DNA of 64,000 bases from Rhodospirillaceae bacterium (GTDB taxonomy: Bacteria; Pseudomonadota; Alphaproteobacteria; Bin65), in NCBI GenBank assembly GCA_011523655.1, contig WTGH01000060.1, positions 1-64,000 on the forward strand, given 5' to 3'. Shown here in pieces: positions 63,155 to 64,000 of the stretch. The number at the start of each line of letters is the position of its first letter. Position 1 is the stretch's first letter. Under the pieces are notes generated by a model that saw nothing but the letters and a program-made list of their open reading frames with translations, did not search any database and was not told the origin of the DNA. Both the position numbers and the translations under genes were made by a program.

Positions 63155-63730
63155 ATGAAGACGACGCTGGACATCCACGACGAATTGCTGGCGCGTGCGA
63201 GGCGCCACGCCAGGGAAACGGGACGCCCGCTGCGCGCCGTGGTCGAGGAAGGGCTTCGCCGTGTGCTCGCGCGCCCGGTCCCGCGCAGCCGCTACAAGCT
63301 GCCCGATCTGAGAGCGGGAGACCCGGCCGCGCCCGATCCGCTGGAGCGCTTTTCCTGGCACGAACTGCGCGAAACGATCTATGACGATCCGGGGGGCGAT
63401 CGAGGGGGCGATCCGGGGGGCGATCCCGGCGCCCGGTGGTCGCCGTCGACACCAATCTTCTGGTCTATGCGCACCGCCGCGAAGCGCGCCAGGGTGGCGT
63501 CGCCGTCGAACCGCATGATCGGCGAGACCGACGATTTCCCGGACATCCTGGAGCGATTCGTAAACCGGCCTCACGTCGTCGGCGGCGGCGTCCACGATGC
63601 CCGTATTGCAGCCATATGCGTTGCGCACGCCGTTGAGGCCTTGTTTACGCGCGACCGCGATTTTTCGCTCTTCCCGGAACTTCTGACGCATGACCCCTTC
63701 GAAGCCGGGCGGCCGTTCCGCGACCATTGA
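63155..63730 (+). pseudogene. antitoxin fused in frame to an internally deleted PIN toxin
   Basis: Residues 1-75 form an intact ribbon-helix-helix VapB-type antitoxin: MKTTLDIHDELLARARRHARE, then LRAVVEEGLRRVL. A 12-bp tandem repeat (DPGG/DRGG) then carries the frame past the normal end. The VapC start survives in another frame at GTG 63436 (VAVDTNLLVYAHRREA), where the following codons lose similarity. The VapC end returns in the antitoxin frame: MIGETDDFPDIL through VHDARIAAICVAHAVEALFTRDRDFSLFPEL. About 50 central residues are lost. The RHH part may still work; the toxin cannot. Confidence 0.8.
63386..63433 (+). repeat. 12-bp tandem repeat joining antitoxin and toxin remnant
   Basis: Four units of GATCCGGGGGGC type (the last degenerate) encode DPGG, DRGG, DPGG, DPGA. 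The unit length preserves frame, so expansion could have removed the antitoxin stop and created the fusion. Confidence 0.8.
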
Positions 63731-63777
63731 ACCGGCGGCCCCTTGAGAGAAAGACGGGTTGGGCGTAAGCAGCGGGC

Positions 63778-64000
63778 ATGGCGGTCTACACCCAAGTGGC
63801 GGACGACGAACTGGCGGCATTTCTCGACGCCTACGACATCGGCGCGCTCGTCTCCTACAAGGGGATCGCCGAAGGGGTGGAGAATTCCAACTATTTCCTC
63901 CAGACCGAGCGCGGCAGCTTCATCCTGACGCTGTACGAAAAGCGGGTCGACCCCGCCGACCTGCCATTTTTCCTCGGCCTGATGGACCATCTGGCGGCGC
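63778..64000 (+). CDS. thrB: homoserine kinase, 5' part (runs off the window)
   Basis: The first 74 codons show the alphaproteobacterial ThrB type with the aminoglycoside-phosphotransferase fold: [20 protein letters not shown], then [31 protein letters not shown], which holds the nucleotide-loop SN motif and the beta-strand lysine. It would phosphorylate homoserine in threonine synthesis. The rest of the gene lies beyond the window. Confidence 0.92.
   Translation, partial: MAVYTQVADDELAAFLDAYDIGALVSYKGIAEGVENSNYFLQTERGSFILTLYEKRVDPADLPFFLGLMDHLAA

Overview
The window is G+C-rich, densely packed bacterial chromosome. Strict housekeeping synteny points to an alphaproteobacterium. One strand carries ihfB, lapA, accD and folC. 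They converge on a leftward trxA, addA, addB, MurU-like, TsaE/AmgK block, the order known from Rhodospirillales and Rhizobiales. A Rhodospirillales-like, aerobic, organic-acid-using heterotroph is the best guess; genus and species cannot be read from the sequence.

Layout. 1-3066: a TRAP transporter operon. 3083-5134: AEC permease, ruvX, marR. 5352-9217: rpsT, ihfB, lapA, accD, folC; the trpFBA genes usually found between lapA and accD are absent. 9225-18782: trxA, addA, addB, MurU-like uridylyltransferase and a TsaE-AmgK fusion. 18783-20494: a repeat-rich gap, a radical SAM gene and tRNA-Gly(CCC). 20522-29627: DUF2147 protein, 6PGDH-like reductase, flavin disulfide reductase, SMP-30 protein, a solitary PemK/MazF-like toxin, aminotransferase, Bcr/CflA transporter, and acs behind TTTGCAAA-type sites. 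29811-31626: a toxin-antitoxin island with one intact VapBC and one decayed pair. 31670-46852: an EVE/MFS/CobW/dehydrogenase leftward operon, an acyl-CoA dehydrogenase pair, dienelactone hydrolase, msrB, transporters, a CoxL-like molybdenum hydroxylase and a CaiB-type CoA-transferase. 46853-49741: a 731-bp gene-free gap with a strong orphan promoter, tsaC, cysQ and tRNA-Ala(GGC). 49929-56437: an IorAB-type molybdenum hydroxylase, a second CoA-transferase, then mobB, moeA and moaD. 56464-62246: TetR regulator and gcvT-gcvH-gcvP under a tandem glycine riboswitch. 62248-64000: decayed HEPN/MNT and VapBC-like modules, a CDGSH protein and the start of homoserine kinase.

How it fits together. The cofactor genes mobB, moeA and moaD sit beside one Mo-hydroxylase and within 11 kb of another. 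TsaE and TsaC both serve tRNA t6A synthesis from separate loci. MurU and AmgK serve cell-wall sugar recycling. TRAP uptake, acyl-CoA dehydrogenases, CoA-transferases and acetyl-CoA synthetase suggest growth on carboxylic acids.

The least ordinary material is non-coding or decayed. There are several dispersed inverted-repeat families, including inverted REP-like pairs and a 16-bp motif that appears only in the two largest gene-free gaps. A long hairpin has the TsaE-AmgK start codon in its loop. Three toxin genes are broken while their antitoxins remain open. I found no CRISPR array, prophage, or clearly new multi-gene defence system.
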